A stretch of 64,000 nt of DNA from RYN-230 sp963841695 (GCA_963841695.1 CAWJDQ010000001.1:1-64000); one strand, 5' to 3'. Numbered from the stretch's first letter, positions 37,241 to 46,052 are shown. Numbers and translations are program-made. Notes: generated from the sequence alone by a model not told the origin.

Positions 37241-38496
37241 CCACCACATCCGGGCGGCCGAGCCGCGCCCGTCCGCGTCGCCGCTCCCGGCCGCGGCCCG
37301 GCTGCGGCCCGCCGACCTGGCCGCGCTGGCCAGCATCGGGCTGCGGACCCGCAAGCTGCGCGCCGGGCTGTCGGCGCTGGGCATCGCGATCGGCGTCGCG
37401 GCGATCGTCGCGGTCCTGGGCCTGGCCGCCTCCTCCTCCGCCGCGCTGCTGGCCGAGATCCAGGCGCTGGGCACCAACCTGCTGACCGTCACCAACGGGC
37501 AGACCTTCTCCGGCGCCACCGCCGAGCTGCCCGTGGCGGCGCCGGGCATGATCGCCCGGCTGCCCGGGGTCACCGCCGTGCAGGACACCGGCACCGTCAA
37601 GGCGTCAGCGCCTACAAGTCCCCCTACATCCCCTCGATCGAAACCAACGCCCTCACCGTGGACGCCACCACCCTGGGCCTGCCCGCGGTCGCGGGCACCA
37701 GCCTCGCGCAGGGCCGGTTCCTCAACGCCGCCACCGCTCGCGAGCCGGTCGCGGTGCTCGGCGCCGCCGCAGCGCAACTGCTTGGCATCGACCGGATCCT
37801 GGCCTGGGATGCGGATCTGGGTCGGCGGCCATCGCGGCCAGTGGTTCTACGTGACCGGCATCCTCAACCCAGACACCTACGCCCCCGAGATCGACTCGGC
37901 GGTCCTGGTCGGCTTCCCCGCCGCGGAGAAGTACCTGGGCTTCGACGGGCACCCGTCGCAGATCTACGTCCGCACCACCCCGAATGACCAGGCCGCCACT
38001 ACCACCGTCGACAATCTGCTCGGCGCGCAGGCCAACCCGGAAAACCCCGGCCAGGTCGACCGTCTCCCAGCCCTCGGACGCGCTCACCGCCCAGGCCGAC
38101 GCCAAGGGCGCTCTCGACACCCTGTTCCTCGGCCTGGGCGCGGTCGCGCTGCTGGTCGGCGCGATCGGGGTCGCCAACATCATGGTCATCTCGGTACTGG
38201 AACGCCGCTCGGAGATCGGGCTGCGCCGGGCGCTGGGCGCCACCCGCGGCCAGATCCGCGCCCAGTTCCTGGCCGAGGCCATCCTGCTGTCCCTGGCCGG
38301 CGGCGCCGTCGGAGTCATCCTCGGCGCCGCCGCCACCGCCGCCTACGCCCGCGGCCACGGCGAGCCTGTCGTCATCCCGCCTGACGCCTGGGCCGGCGGC
38401 CTGGCCGCGGCTGTCGTCATCGGCGCCCTGGCCGGGCTGCTGCCTGCCATCCGCGCCGCCCGCCTGTCCCCCACCCAGGCGCTCTGGAGCATCTGA
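37237..38496 (+). CDS. MacB-like ABC exporter permease, frameshifted
   Basis: A four-span MacB permease read in changing frames: after the ATG at 37237 the frame shifts to DLAALASIGLRTRKLRAGLS and the first span LGIAIGVAAIVAVLGLAA, then LLTVTNGQTFSG and PGMIARLPGVTAVQ. Changes near 37600, 37810 and 38065 lead through VDATTLGLPAVAGTSLAQGR, RGQWFYVTGILNPDTYAPEI and the C-terminal FtsX domain with VALLVGAIGVANIMVISVLE, RRSEIGLRRALGATRGQIRA and AGLLPAIRAARLSPTQALW. The extracytoplasmic domain is the size expected for MacB. With the adaptor and ATPase it forms a tripartite-like exporter, probably under the adjacent two-component system. Confidence 0.72.
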
Positions 38497-38519
38497 CCGG
38501 ACAGGCATGCGGACGACAT

Positions 38520-38830
38520 CGGCCCGGCGGGCGTGCCAGGGATGAGTGGGCCCAGGTCGAGGCCGTCGCGCCCCCGGTGGGCGCGATGGTCAGTCCCAGC
38601 TTGGTCGGCTCGCCGTGAATACGGCGGTAACCCCGGAGCGGGTTCTCCTGCGCCAGGCGGATGGCGAGCCGGGCGATGCTCCGGACCGTCGCCGGGTGGC
38701 CAGGCGTTGCGGCGCAGCACCGCGTTCTCGTCCCGGAGCACCAGCAACTCCGCATTCTTCTCCCCGTCACCGCGGACTCCTCGGCGGCAAGCGTGTCGAA
38801 AATTGCCAGGAAGCGCTCGATTGTCTCGCG
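38520..38830 (-). pseudogene. Fragment of an IS3-like (integrase-core) transposase
   Basis: The minus strand encodes NAELLVLRDENAVLRRN, a pattern from the orfA/linker part of such elements, and in another frame SIARLAIRLAQENPLRGYRR followed by IHGEPTKLGLTIAP, the HTH_21-like segment that precedes the integrase core in IS3-type transposases. The catalytic core itself is missing. It separates the MacB permease from a headless SDR fragment, so it probably caused the loss of the SDR 5' half. Confidence 0.55.
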
Positions 38831-38871
38831 TAACTCGCATGCAGGCGGAATCCCCAGTCGTTGACGGCAAG

Positions 38872-39240
38872 GATCCGGACGGCCTGCGCGACGTCGTCGA
38901 GGGCGGTGCCGGGCAGCTCGGGCCTGGGTTCGCAGAGTTCCCGGACAACTACGGGTACGTCGCGTCCAAGCACGCCGAGATCGGCCTGACCAAGAGCACC
39001 GCCCTCGATTACGCCCACCTCGGCATCCGCGTCAGCGCACTGTGCCCGGGCCTGGTCAACACTCCCCGAGCGCCGAGATGATCAACGAGAACCCGGAACT
39101 GCACGAAGAGCCGACCATAGCGCACCCGGTGGGCCGGATCGCCGAACCGGAGGAGATCGCCGACGCGATCGTGTGGCTGGCCTCGGACAAGTCCAGATAC
39201 GCCACCGGCATCGCCCTGCCCGTCGACGGGGCTACACCGC
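38872..39240 (+). pseudogene. 3' half of a short-chain dehydrogenase/reductase gene
   Basis: The plus strand encodes GYVASKHAEIGLTKSTALDY (catalytic Tyr-x-x-x-Lys as YVASK) and GIRVSALCPGLVNT, then after a frame change near 39060 continues AEMINENPELHEEP, PVGRIAEPEEIADAIVWLAS and YATGIALPVDGA, the normal SDR C-terminus. The Rossmann glycine motif and the first 140 residues are gone, replaced by transposase sequence. After the end, a short tandem repeat encodes (A/G)TPPVNGATPP. Non-functional. Confidence 0.65.
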
Positions 39241-39293
39241 CCGTTAACGGGGCTACACCACCCGGTGAGCCACGGCCGCCGCCCGGCGGCAGT

Positions 39294-39872
39294 TCAGGCC
39301 GCAAGCCCGGCGATCGCCATCGCCAAGAAGCGGTCCCGCTGCCGCCGGGAGCTGACCGGGGCGCTCGTGACGCTGAGGAAGAAGCGCAGCACGTCGTCAA
39401 CGGAGACCTCGGCGCGGACGCGCCCGGCCTGCTGCGCGCGGGCTAGCAGGGGTTCCCCGGTCGCGTAGAGGGCGTCGCGGCAGGCGCGGAACGCCCCGGA
39501 CTCCCGGTCCAGCGCGTCCAGCAGGATGCGCTTGGTGCCCAGGTACCCGACGAAACGCCGCAGCCAGGAAACGAGGGCGTCCCACGGGTCGCCCCGGCCG
39601 GCCAGCCGTTCTCCGTACCGGCACAGCTCGTCAACTTCTGTCACGTACACGGCCTCGACCAGGTCCTCCCGGGACGGGAAGTTCCGGTACAGAGTGGCCA
39701 CCCCGACCCCCGCCTGGCGGGCGATCTCGTCCAGCGAGACGTCGGTCCCGCCGGCCGCGAACGCGATCCGCCCAGCCGCCAGGATGGCATCGAAATTGCG
39801 GGCCGCATCCGCCCGGTGCGGCCGCCGCTCGGCCAGCAGGTCCGCCACCAGCACCCGGAGCACCCCTCTCAC
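39294..39872 (-). CDS. TetR-family transcriptional regulator
   Basis: A 192-residue repressor with an N-terminal helix-turn-helix (GTDVSLDEIARQAGVGVATL, then YRNFPSREDLVEAVY) and a C-terminal ligand domain. Divergent from the aldo/keto reductase gene with 93 bases between, which contain inverted repeats (see the operator at 39909). It probably represses the reductase and itself. The ligand is unknown. The gene is intact. The start is the first codon of the open frame; MRGVLRVLVADLLAE is acceptable as an N-terminus. Confidence 0.88.
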   Translation of the reverse strand: MRGVLRVLVADLLAERRPHRADAARNFDAILAAGRIAFAAGGTDVSLDEIARQAGVGVATLYRNFPSREDLVEAVYVTEVDELCRYGERLAGRGDPWDALVSWLRRFVGYLGTKRILLDALDRESGAFRACRDALYATGEPLLARAQQAGRVRAEVSVDDVLRFFLSVTSAPVSSRRQRDRFLAMAIAGLAA

Positions 39873-39908
39873 ACAATCAGGAAGTGGAGCGATACACTCA
39901 TATAAGTG

Positions 39909-39921
39909 AGAGTCTTACTCT
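39909..39921. promoter_or_regulatory. Palindrome between TetR and aldo/keto reductase genes
   Basis: AGAGT-CTT-ACTCT is a perfect 5-base inverted repeat in an AT-rich 93-base gap between divergent genes. Close by are CTCATATAAGTGAG-like and GATAGTCTA sequences that may be further half sites or promoter boxes. This is the likely binding region of the TetR regulator encoded at 39294-39872. Confidence 0.5.
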
Positions 39922-39965
39922 ATTAAAATGATAGTCTAGCATCGCGGAACGATGGAGAGATTCCA

Positions 39966-40982
39966 GTGGAATACCAGACCCTCGGCGCAACAGGCATCAT
40001 GGTCAGCCGGATGGCGCTCGGCACCATGATGCTCGGCTCCTACGGCAACCCTGACCACGACGACGCGATCCGCATCATCCACGCCGCGCTCGACGGGGGT
40101 ATCAACTTCGTCAACACCGCCGACGTGTACTCCGCCGGCGAGTCGGAGGAAATCGTCGGCCAGGCTCTAGCGGGCCGCCGCGACGACGTCGTCCTGGCCA
40201 CCAAGTTCGCCCTGCCCATGGGCACCGGCCCCAACCGCTCGGGCGGCTCCCGCCGCTACGTCACCCGGGCCGTGGAAGACAGCCTGCGCCGGCTCCAGAC
40301 GGACCACATCGACCTATACCAGATGCACCGTCCCGACCCAGACACCGACATCAGCGAGACCCTGTCGGCCCTGTCCGACCTGGTCCGCGCCGGGAAGGTC
40401 CGGGCCATCGGAGCCTCCACATTCCCGGCCGAGCTCATCGTCGAGGCCCAGTGGGCGGCCGAGCGAGGCAGCCACCAGCCGTTCCGCACCGAGCAGCCCC
40501 GCTACTCCATCCTTACCCGCACCATCGAGGCCGCCGTACTGCCCACCGCCCAGCGCTACGGCATGGGGGTCCTCACCTACGGCCCGCTCAGCAGCGGCTG
40601 GCTCTCTGGCCGGGCCGACCCCACCCGCGGCCACCGCGCCAGCGGCGGCGGCGCCAAGGACTTCGACCTGTCCGTCCCGGCCAACCGGGCCAAGCTCACC
40701 GCCGTCGATCAACTCACCAAGCTCGCCGCCGACGCCGGCCTGCCGCTAGCCCACCTGGCCACCGCGTTCGTCCTCGCCCATCCCGCCGTCACCTCGGTGC
40801 TGACCGGCCCACGGACCATGGACCACCTAGCGGCCGCCCTCGCCGGGGCAGACACCCGCCTCGACCAGGGCGTCCTGGACAGGATCGACGAGATCGTCGC
40901 CCCGGGAGCCGAGATCAACCCGGCCGACAACTACATCACCATCCCGGCGCTGGCCGACAAGAACCTGCGGCGACGCCGCTAG
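39966..40982 (+). CDS. Aldo/keto reductase
   Basis: A 338-residue NADPH-dependent oxidoreductase with a (beta/alpha)8 barrel. The GTG start has GGAGA eight bases upstream. Catalytic tetrad: Asp and Tyr in TADVYSAGESEEIVG, Lys in LATKFALP, His in YQMHRPDPDT. The C-terminal cofactor-binding region is VTSVLTGPRTMDHLAAAL. It probably reduces aldehydes or ketones in the cytosol, under control of the divergent TetR gene. The gene is intact and resembles the YghZ/general stress group in layout. No partner gene follows; 40983-41445 holds nothing recognisable. Confidence 0.9.
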   Translation: MEYQTLGATGIMVSRMALGTMMLGSYGNPDHDDAIRIIHAALDGGINFVNTADVYSAGESEEIVGQALAGRRDDVVLATKFALPMGTGPNRSGGSRRYVTRAVEDSLRRLQTDHIDLYQMHRPDPDTDISETLSALSDLVRAGKVRAIGASTFPAELIVEAQWAAERGSHQPFRTEQPRYSILTRTIEAAVLPTAQRYGMGVLTYGPLSSGWLSGRADPTRGHRASGGGAKDFDLSVPANRAKLTAVDQLTKLAADAGLPLAHLATAFVLAHPAVTSVLTGPRTMDHLAAALAGADTRLDQGVLDRIDEIVAPGAEINPADNYITIPALADKNLRRRR

Positions 40983-41445
40983 TCCGGCAGCAGGCGGGGT
41001 GAGCGCGAGGTGGTCTGCCGGCACGAGCAGTCCCGCGGAGGCGCCGCGCCCCTGCCCTGGTCGGATCCTCAGCCGAGAAAGTCCGCCGCTAGCGTGACCG
41101 GGGACCTGGAACCGTCTGCCAGGACACCTCGTCGCGTTGCCCGTCGCTCACGCTGAGCCTCCTCCGACCTGCCGCACCAGGTCCTCTGCCGCCACCTGAT
41201 CAGCACCGGGGCCGGGCCTTTCCCTCATCACGTTCTCGAGTGTCTCGTTTATCAGGACGCCTCTTCGCTGAGCACCAGACTCAGCGGTCAGGGCCGGGAA
41301 CGCGCTCGGCAGCACAGCCCCGCACAGCCCAGGCTGAGCCGAGCACAGCGATAGCCGGCGGCAGGCCTGGTGGCTGGCGCAACGCCAGCGACCACCGGAG
41401 CGACGTCGCAGATAGCTCGTCGTCCGGCGGTGGCTGGCGCGGTGT
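40983..41445. other. Intergenic stretch between convergent genes
   Basis: The space between the reductase and the convergent hydrolase contains no gene with family marks, no RNA gene and no strong hairpin that I could identify. Confidence 0.45.
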
Positions 41446-42294
41446 CTAGGAGGTGGCGCGGGCAGCCTGCTCGATTACGCCGGCGACGGTCCCGGGGTGG
41501 GAGATCATCGACAGGTGCGATGCGTCGACCTTCGTCACCTTGGCGTGGGCGCGGGCGGCCATGAACTCCTGCGCCGCCGGCGGGATCGCATGGTCGGCCG
41601 TTCCGATGACGTCCCAGCTGGGGATGGTGGCCCAGGCCGGCGCGGTCAACGGCTCGGTCAGCGCGCTGGCCGCGATCGGCTCCTGGGTGGCGGCGAGCTC
41701 GGCCGCCTCGCTGGCGGGCAGGTCGTTGGCGAAGATGCCGCGGAACAGCGCAGGATTGACGTAGGCGTCGGTGACACCCCCGGGCGAGGCGACGAACTTC
41801 AGGGCGGCCGGCGTGATCTGGCTGCCGGGGAACTGCCCGTTGATGCTGTTGATGGTCTCGCCTAGGGCGGGGATGTAGGCGTCGACGTAGACGAGGGCCT
41901 TGACGTTCTTGTCGCCCGTGGCGGCGTCGGTGATGACGAAGCCGCCGTAGGAGTGGCCGACCAGCACGACCGGCCCGGACACGCTGGCCAGGTAGCTGGC
42001 CAAGTAGGCTGAGTCGCTGCTGGGCCCGCGCAGCGGGTTCGGCGGGACGTCCACGGTGTACCCGTCCTTCTGCAGCCGGGTGACGACCCCGTCAAAGCTA
42101 GACCCGGTCGCCCAGGCACCGTGCTCGATCACGATGGTCGGCTTGGGCGTGGAGGAGCTGCCGTCGGCCGGGTGCGCCGGGCTGGTGGTCGAGGCGGCGG
42201 CGATCGCACTAGGGATGGTGATCAGGGCGGCGACGGCTGCGCCGGTCAGGGCAAGCCGGGACTTACGGGCGCGGGACTTCAGTGGGTTGCGCAT
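41446..42294 (-). CDS. Secreted alpha/beta hydrolase
   Basis: A 282-residue alpha/beta hydrolase with an N-terminal export signal: basic start MRNPLKSRARKSR and core LALTGAAVAALITIPSAIAA, followed by a Ser/Pro-rich linker. HGAW forms the oxyanion region, GHSYGG carries the nucleophilic Ser, VDAY lies after it, and the likely catalytic His is in DASHLSMISHP. The family includes esterases, non-haem haloperoxidase-like and lactone hydrolases; the substrate cannot be told. It is downstream of a cytoplasmic hydrolase on the same strand (38 bases), and both are probably controlled by the TetR operator at 43163. Confidence 0.88.
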   Translation of the reverse strand: MRNPLKSRARKSRLALTGAAVAALITIPSAIAAASTTSPAHPADGSSSTPKPTIVIEHGAWATGSSFDGVVTRLQKDGYTVDVPPNPLRGPSSDSAYLASYLASVSGPVVLVGHSYGGFVITDAATGDKNVKALVYVDAYIPALGETINSINGQFPGSQITPAALKFVASPGGVTDAYVNPALFRGIFANDLPASEAAELAATQEPIAASALTEPLTAPAWATIPSWDVIGTADHAIPPAAQEFMAARAHAKVTKVDASHLSMISHPGTVAGVIEQAARATS

Positions 42295-42332
42295 GGGAAT
42301 TGCCTTTCGTTAGCGGGCTTGGCTTCCGGTCG

Positions 42333-43145
42333 TTAGCGGACTGGTCGCAGGTCCTGGCGGGCCAGCCAGGACAGGGTGTAGTCGGCGATCTCGCGCCATC
42401 CGTGGTCGAGGACGAGCGAGTGGCCGCGGTCGGGGAATACGCGGTAGTCGGTGACCGCGGCCGAGCCGGCGTAGAGCTTGTAGGCGGCCCGGGCCACGAC
42501 CTCGGGCACGGTGTGGTCCTTGCCGCCGCCGACGATCAGCAGCGGCCCGCGGTCCGGCTTCCTGGTATCAACAGCTGCCGGGGACGACTTCTTGAAGTTC
42601 GCGGCTGAGGCCTCGAAGAGCGGCTTGCCGGGCCCGGGGATCGCGTAGCGGTCGAACAACTGCCCGGACTCACCCTCGGACACGGCGTTGCCGAAGCCGT
42701 AGCGGAACTGCTTCCTGGTCAGGGCGACCGCCCGCTTCTTGTTGCCTGGCTTGGACAGCACCGGGAGCCCGGAGCGGATCTGGGCCAGCGGGAGCGGCTT
42801 GACCCCCTTGATCTGGCCCGGGTCGATCGCGACGGCCGCCGCGGCCATGCCCCCGGCCAGCAGTTTCTGCGCGATGAGGCCGCCGAACGAGTGGCCGATC
42901 ACGACCGGCCTGGCGGGCAGCAGGCTGATGACGTCGAGGTAGCCGTTGGTGATGTCGTCGATGCCCTTGTCCGCGACGGCGGCCGGGTTCTTCCGCGTGT
43001 CGTCTGCGCTGGGCCCGTCGCCGGGCCAGCCGGGCGCTATCGCGTTGTAGCCGGCTGAGCGGTACAGCTCAACCCAGGGTTGCCAGGCAACGGAGTGGAT
43101 CCACAGGCCGTGAATGAAGACAACCGGGACCGGTGCTGTAGTCAT
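42333..43145 (-). CDS. Alpha/beta hydrolase (cytoplasmic)
   Basis: A 270-residue alpha/beta hydrolase without a signal peptide. ATG 43145 (MTTAPVPVVFIHGLW) is chosen because AGGAGG precedes it by four bases; the open frame extends seven codons further. HGLWIHSVAW is the oxyanion motif, GHSFGGLIAQKLLAG the nucleophile elbow, GGKDHTVP the acid region and PDRGHSLVLDHGW the catalytic His. Related proteins hydrolyse esters or lactones. The gene is divergent from a TetR gene, with a 30-base palindrome between them, and is therefore probably the direct target of that regulator. Confidence 0.88.
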   Translation of the reverse strand: MTTAPVPVVFIHGLWIHSVAWQPWVELYRSAGYNAIAPGWPGDGPSADDTRKNPAAVADKGIDDITNGYLDVISLLPARPVVIGHSFGGLIAQKLLAGGMAAAAVAIDPGQIKGVKPLPLAQIRSGLPVLSKPGNKKRAVALTRKQFRYGFGNAVSEGESGQLFDRYAIPGPGKPLFEASAANFKKSSPAAVDTRKPDRGPLLIVGGGKDHTVPEVVARAAYKLYAGSAAVTDYRVFPDRGHSLVLDHGWREIADYTLSWLARQDLRPVR

Positions 43146-43162
43146 TGTTCCTCCTTGGCCTA

Positions 43163-43192
43163 CCAAGTAGACTTACTAGTAACTCTACTTGG
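43163..43192. promoter_or_regulatory. 30-base palindromic operator between hydrolase and TetR genes
   Basis: CCAAGTAGA at 43163-43171 pairs with TCTACTTGG at 43184-43192, and the centre TTACTAGTAA (43173-43182) is itself a palindrome; only the C/C pair at 43172/43183 is unmatched. The symmetry spans 30 bases centred in the intergenic region, 18 bases upstream of the hydrolase start. Such a long near-perfect palindrome is typical of a TetR dimer-of-dimers site. The TetR gene at 43294 is the obvious candidate to bind it. Confidence 0.75.
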
Positions 43193-43293
43193 ACGCTACG
43201 CGGCCTGCCGGAGATGCGCAAGTCGGCCGGGCCCTTCGCGGCCACCGCCACCTGGCAAGCGAGGCAAACTGGCACGATGGGTGAGGCAAACTG

Positions 43294-43928
43294 ATGGGCA
43301 ACATGACCGACGAAGACATGACCGCGGCCGGGGGCGAGGCGCCCCGTACACCGGCGGCACCGCGGGTCCCAATGCGCGAGCGCATCATCGAGGCCGCAGC
43401 CGAGCTTTTCTACGCGCAGGGGCTACGCGCGGTGAGCGCGGAGAAGATCATCGCCCAGGTCGGCATCACGAAAGTGACGTTCTACCGGCACTTCCCGAAG
43501 AAGGACGACCTGATCGTCGCCTACCTCGAACGCCGGGCGCAGTGGGAGCGCGACGCGATCGCCCAGGTCCGGCAGGCAGCCGACGACGTCCCGACGCGTT
43601 CCGGATCATCGCCGAAGCGATCGGCGCCGAGACCTGCAGCCCCGGCTTCCGCGGTTGCCCGTTCATCAACGCGGCAGCCGAGTACGCCGACCCCGACCAT
43701 CCAGTCCGGCGCGCGGTGGACGCCCACCGCCGCTGGTTCAGGCAGACCATCCAGAATCTCCTCGACGAGATGGACGTCCTCAACTCGGCGCAGGCCGCCG
43801 ACCAGCTGGTAATGCTGCGCGACGGGGCCATGGTCAGCGGCTACCTCAGCGATCCCAGCACCGTCGCCAGCTCTCTCCGCAACGCCGCCAGCGCGGTTAT
43901 CGCCTTCACTAACGGGTCGGCTAGCTGA
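43294..43928 (+). CDS. TetR-family regulator, one frameshift near 43590
   Basis: The N-terminal helix-turn-helix lies in one frame (MRERIIEAAAELFYAQGLRA, then VSAEKIIAQVGITKVTFYRH) and the ligand domain in another (DAFRIIAEAIGAETC, FRGCPFINAAAEYADPDHPV, FTNGSAS at the end). Restoring one G in CCCGACG near 43593 (CCCGGACG) joins AADDVP to DAFRII and gives about 210 residues, the normal length. The motif CPFINAAAEY is common in TetR proteins that control hydrolase or reductase genes. It is divergent from the hydrolase operon across a clear palindrome. Confidence 0.8.
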
Positions 43929-43940
43929 GCGGACACCGGC

Positions 43941-43958
43941 CGCTGGCCACGGCCAGCG
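43941..43958 (+). terminator. GC-rich hairpin after the TetR gene
   Basis: CGCTGGC and GCCAGCG form a perfect seven-base stem around a four-base loop, 12 bases after the TetR stop. There is no U tract, as is often the case in actinomycetes, so terminator function is plausible but not certain. Confidence 0.35.
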
Positions 43959-43969
43959 CATGACCGGCC

Positions 43970-44282
43970 GGCGAGGGCAGGCTCAGCCTCACGGACCTGC
44001 CCCAGATGGACTGGACTGACCGGGACTGGGAGCTGCTGAACACGGTGCGGATGGTGGCAGGCAGGGTCGGGACGACGATGGCCCAGGTGGCACTCAACTG
44101 GGTCGCCACCCAGCCAGCTGCCCGCGGAGCTGCGGGCCCTGCTCGACGAGGCTAGCGCCGCCCCGCCCGCGTCGGTCTACCGAATGTTCACTCCCGCCTA
44201 CCAGAGCTGGTTGGTCAGCCCAGGCGTAAAGCTCGGCGACAAGCGGCCCCGCTACCCGCCGGCCGCGCGGAACTGGGCTTAG
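43970..44282 (+). pseudogene. C-terminal aldo/keto reductase fragment
   Basis: The plus strand encodes LTDLPQMDWTDRDWELLNTV and GTTMAQVALNWVATQP, the typical helix near the end of aldo/keto reductases, then after an apparent deletion with frame change ELRALLDEASAAPP, VYRMFTPAYQSWLVSPG and a terminal ARNWA. The barrel and catalytic residues are missing. This type (ending YRMFTPxYQ) differs from the intact reductase at 39966, so it is not a duplicate of it. A degenerate gene remnant. Confidence 0.6.
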
Positions 44283-44396
44283 GGAGGGACCCTGCCTACT
44301 CGAACGTGCGCTAACTGTGCCGCCGGCTCGCGTCCAGGCTGGCGGCACGCAGCCGTCTGGTACGGCAGTCAAGGCCGCCTACAGGCGGGGGCATTG

Positions 44397-44990
44397 CTAC
44401 TCCGCGGCGAACCCGCGCAGCAGCGCATACGTCTGGTGCAGGGCGTTACCCAGATGGCGGTTCGAACCGGTGGCCTTGTCGATGACCGCGCCGCCCTGCA
44501 CGGCGGCCACCACAGTCGAGGCGAGCTCAGCGACCGGCGTGTCCGCGCGCAGCAGCCTGGCGGCACGCATCCTCTCCAACTGCATCCGGAGCAGCTCTAT
44601 CCACTGGTCGTACGCCTGGCCGACGATGGCCCGGGTACCGGAGTCGTTATCGACAGCGCGGGCCGCGAGGGCGGCGACCTCGCAGTGGTCATCCTGCGAC
44701 TGCAGTTCGTGCTGCCGGAGCAGCTGATCGATCCACTGCTCCCATGCTTCCCAGGTATCGAGGCTGGCTGGCGTGCTCGCGGTGATCAGCCTCTCCATCT
44801 GCCGCACGGTCGCGGCGTGGCGGAGCTCATCCTTGCCGCCGGGGAAGTAGTGGAAGAGCTGGCCCTTGCTTGTCCTCGTAGTGCGCAGCACGTCGTCAAC
44901 GCTGAGGTTTTCGGTGCCTCCCGCGACGAGCATCTCCACCGCCGCTTCAAGGATGCGCGCCCTCGTCGCCTGGCCCTTCGCGGTCTTCAT
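44397..44990 (-). CDS. TetR-family transcriptional regulator
   Basis: An intact repressor of about 198 residues. Helix-turn-helix: NLSVDDVLRTTRTSKGQLFH then YFPGGKDELRHAATVRQ. The C-terminal domain contains CEVAALAARAVDNDSG and QGGAVIDKATGS, a pattern seen in TetR regulators of reductases. ATG 44990 (MKTAKGQ) is preferred; the frame allows two more codons. It is divergent from an SDR gene with a 108-base gap holding a perfect 12-base inverted repeat, so it is expected to repress itself and the SDR. Confidence 0.88.
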   Translation of the reverse strand: MKTAKGQATRARILEAAVEMLVAGGTENLSVDDVLRTTRTSKGQLFHYFPGGKDELRHAATVRQMERLITASTPASLDTWEAWEQWIDQLLRQHELQSQDDHCEVAALAARAVDNDSGTRAIVGQAYDQWIELLRMQLERMRAARLLRADTPVAELASTVVAAVQGGAVIDKATGSNRHLGNALHQTYALLRGFAAE

Positions 44991-45004
44991 GAGCACCTGT
45001 ATAT

Positions 45005-45032
45005 CAAGTTTGGACTTGACAGTCCAAACTTG
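45005..45032. promoter_or_regulatory. Perfect 12-base inverted repeat, probable TetR operator
   Basis: CAAGTTTGGACT (45005-45016) and AGTCCAAACTTG (45021-45032) are exact inverted copies around TGAC. The centre also contains TTGACA (45016-45021), a consensus -35 box reading toward the SDR, so binding would block transcription. It lies 14 bases from the TetR start and 65 bases from the SDR start. Confidence 0.8.
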
Positions 45033-45045
45033 ACCGGCCAGACTT

Positions 45046-45061
45046 TGGACGTAAGAGTCCA
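45046..45061. promoter_or_regulatory. Second, weaker operator-like inverted repeat
   Basis: TGGAC (45046-45050) and GTCCA (45057-45061) repeat the core of the main operator (TTTGGACT / AGTCCAAA) with a six-base spacer. It lies 36 bases upstream of the SDR ATG. A likely auxiliary site for the same TetR protein. Confidence 0.5.
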
Positions 45062-45097
45062 GAAATTACCCGCCGTCCACGAACCGGAGTAGCTGCC

Positions 45098-46052
45098 ATG
45101 CCGCGCACGAGCACCTGGGATGCCCGCCGTCTCCCGCGCCAGGACGGCAAGACCTTCGCCGTTACCGGCGGTACCAGCGGAATCGGCTACTTCATCGCCG
45201 AACAGATCGCGGCGACGGGCGCTCACGTCATCCTCGCCGCGCGCAGCGACGATAAAGCGAGCCTGGCCATCCGGGCCGTGCGCGCTCGCGAGCCGCAGGC
45301 CAGCCTGAGCACGGTCCGCCTCGACCTCGGCGACCTGGGCTCGGTACGCTCGGCCGCCGACCAGCTCAACGCGGCGGAGCGACTCGACGGCATTGTGCTC
45401 AACGCCGGCGTCCTTGCCAGCGGCGGGCACGGTTCGACGGCCGACGGCCATGAGTCGATGTACGGCACGAACCATCTTGGCCACTTCGCCCTAGGCGCCC
45501 TCATCTACCAGGCCCTGGCGCGCCACGACGGAAGCCGCATTGTAACCATGGGCAGTGTCGCCGCCCGGTCGGCCAGCCTGAACCTCGATGACCTGGAGTC
45601 GTCCCACGGCAGCTACCGGGCCTTCGACGTATACAAGAGGTCCAAGCTCGCGCAGATGATCTTCGCTTTTGAGCTCGATCGCCGGGCACGCCAGGCCGGT
45701 AGCCGGGTGTCAAGTCTCGTCGCCCACCCGGGCGGCGCGCTGGACGGCTTGACCCCGCCGGCCGCCGGCCTTCGCCCGCAGCGCGTCCGGCATGGCCCGG
45801 GCGCTCCCGCTGGCGGCGGTGGTGCAGGGCAAGGACCATGCAGCCTGGACCGCCGTCCGCGCCCTGCTCGACCCGGCCGCCGAAGGCGGCCAGCTCTGGG
45901 GCCCACGGCTCCTGCGTTCGAAAGGCGCTCCTGCGCTTGAGCGGCCCACTGCAGCCATGACCGACCGAGCGACCGCCAGCCGCCTCTGGGCACTCTCCGA
46001 GGAAGCCGCGGATGTTACCTGGCCGTTCCAGACCACCACGCAGAACCGCTAG
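45098..46052 (+). CDS. Short-chain dehydrogenase/reductase (retinol-dehydrogenase-like), one frameshift near 45775
   Basis: NAD(P)-dependent SDR. The first frame gives VTGGTSGIGYFIAEQIAATG (glycine motif TGGTSGIG), LNAGVLAS, SVAARSASLNLDDL (catalytic Ser region) and YKRSKLAQMIFAFELDRRAR (Tyr-x-x-x-Lys as YKRSK), then AHPGGALDGLTPP. A one-base shift near 45770-45790 leads into MARALPLAAVVQGKDHAAW, GGQLWGPRLL and a normal C-terminus ending at 46052, giving about 318 residues. The family acts on alcohols or ketones of lipophilic compounds. It is the likely target of the divergent TetR gene. Confidence 0.82.

Noticed and set aside
43080..43293. TetR gene starting upstream at 43080
   Set aside because: That frame is open by chance through the intergenic palindrome; the helix-turn-helix starts after ATG 43294 in another frame.
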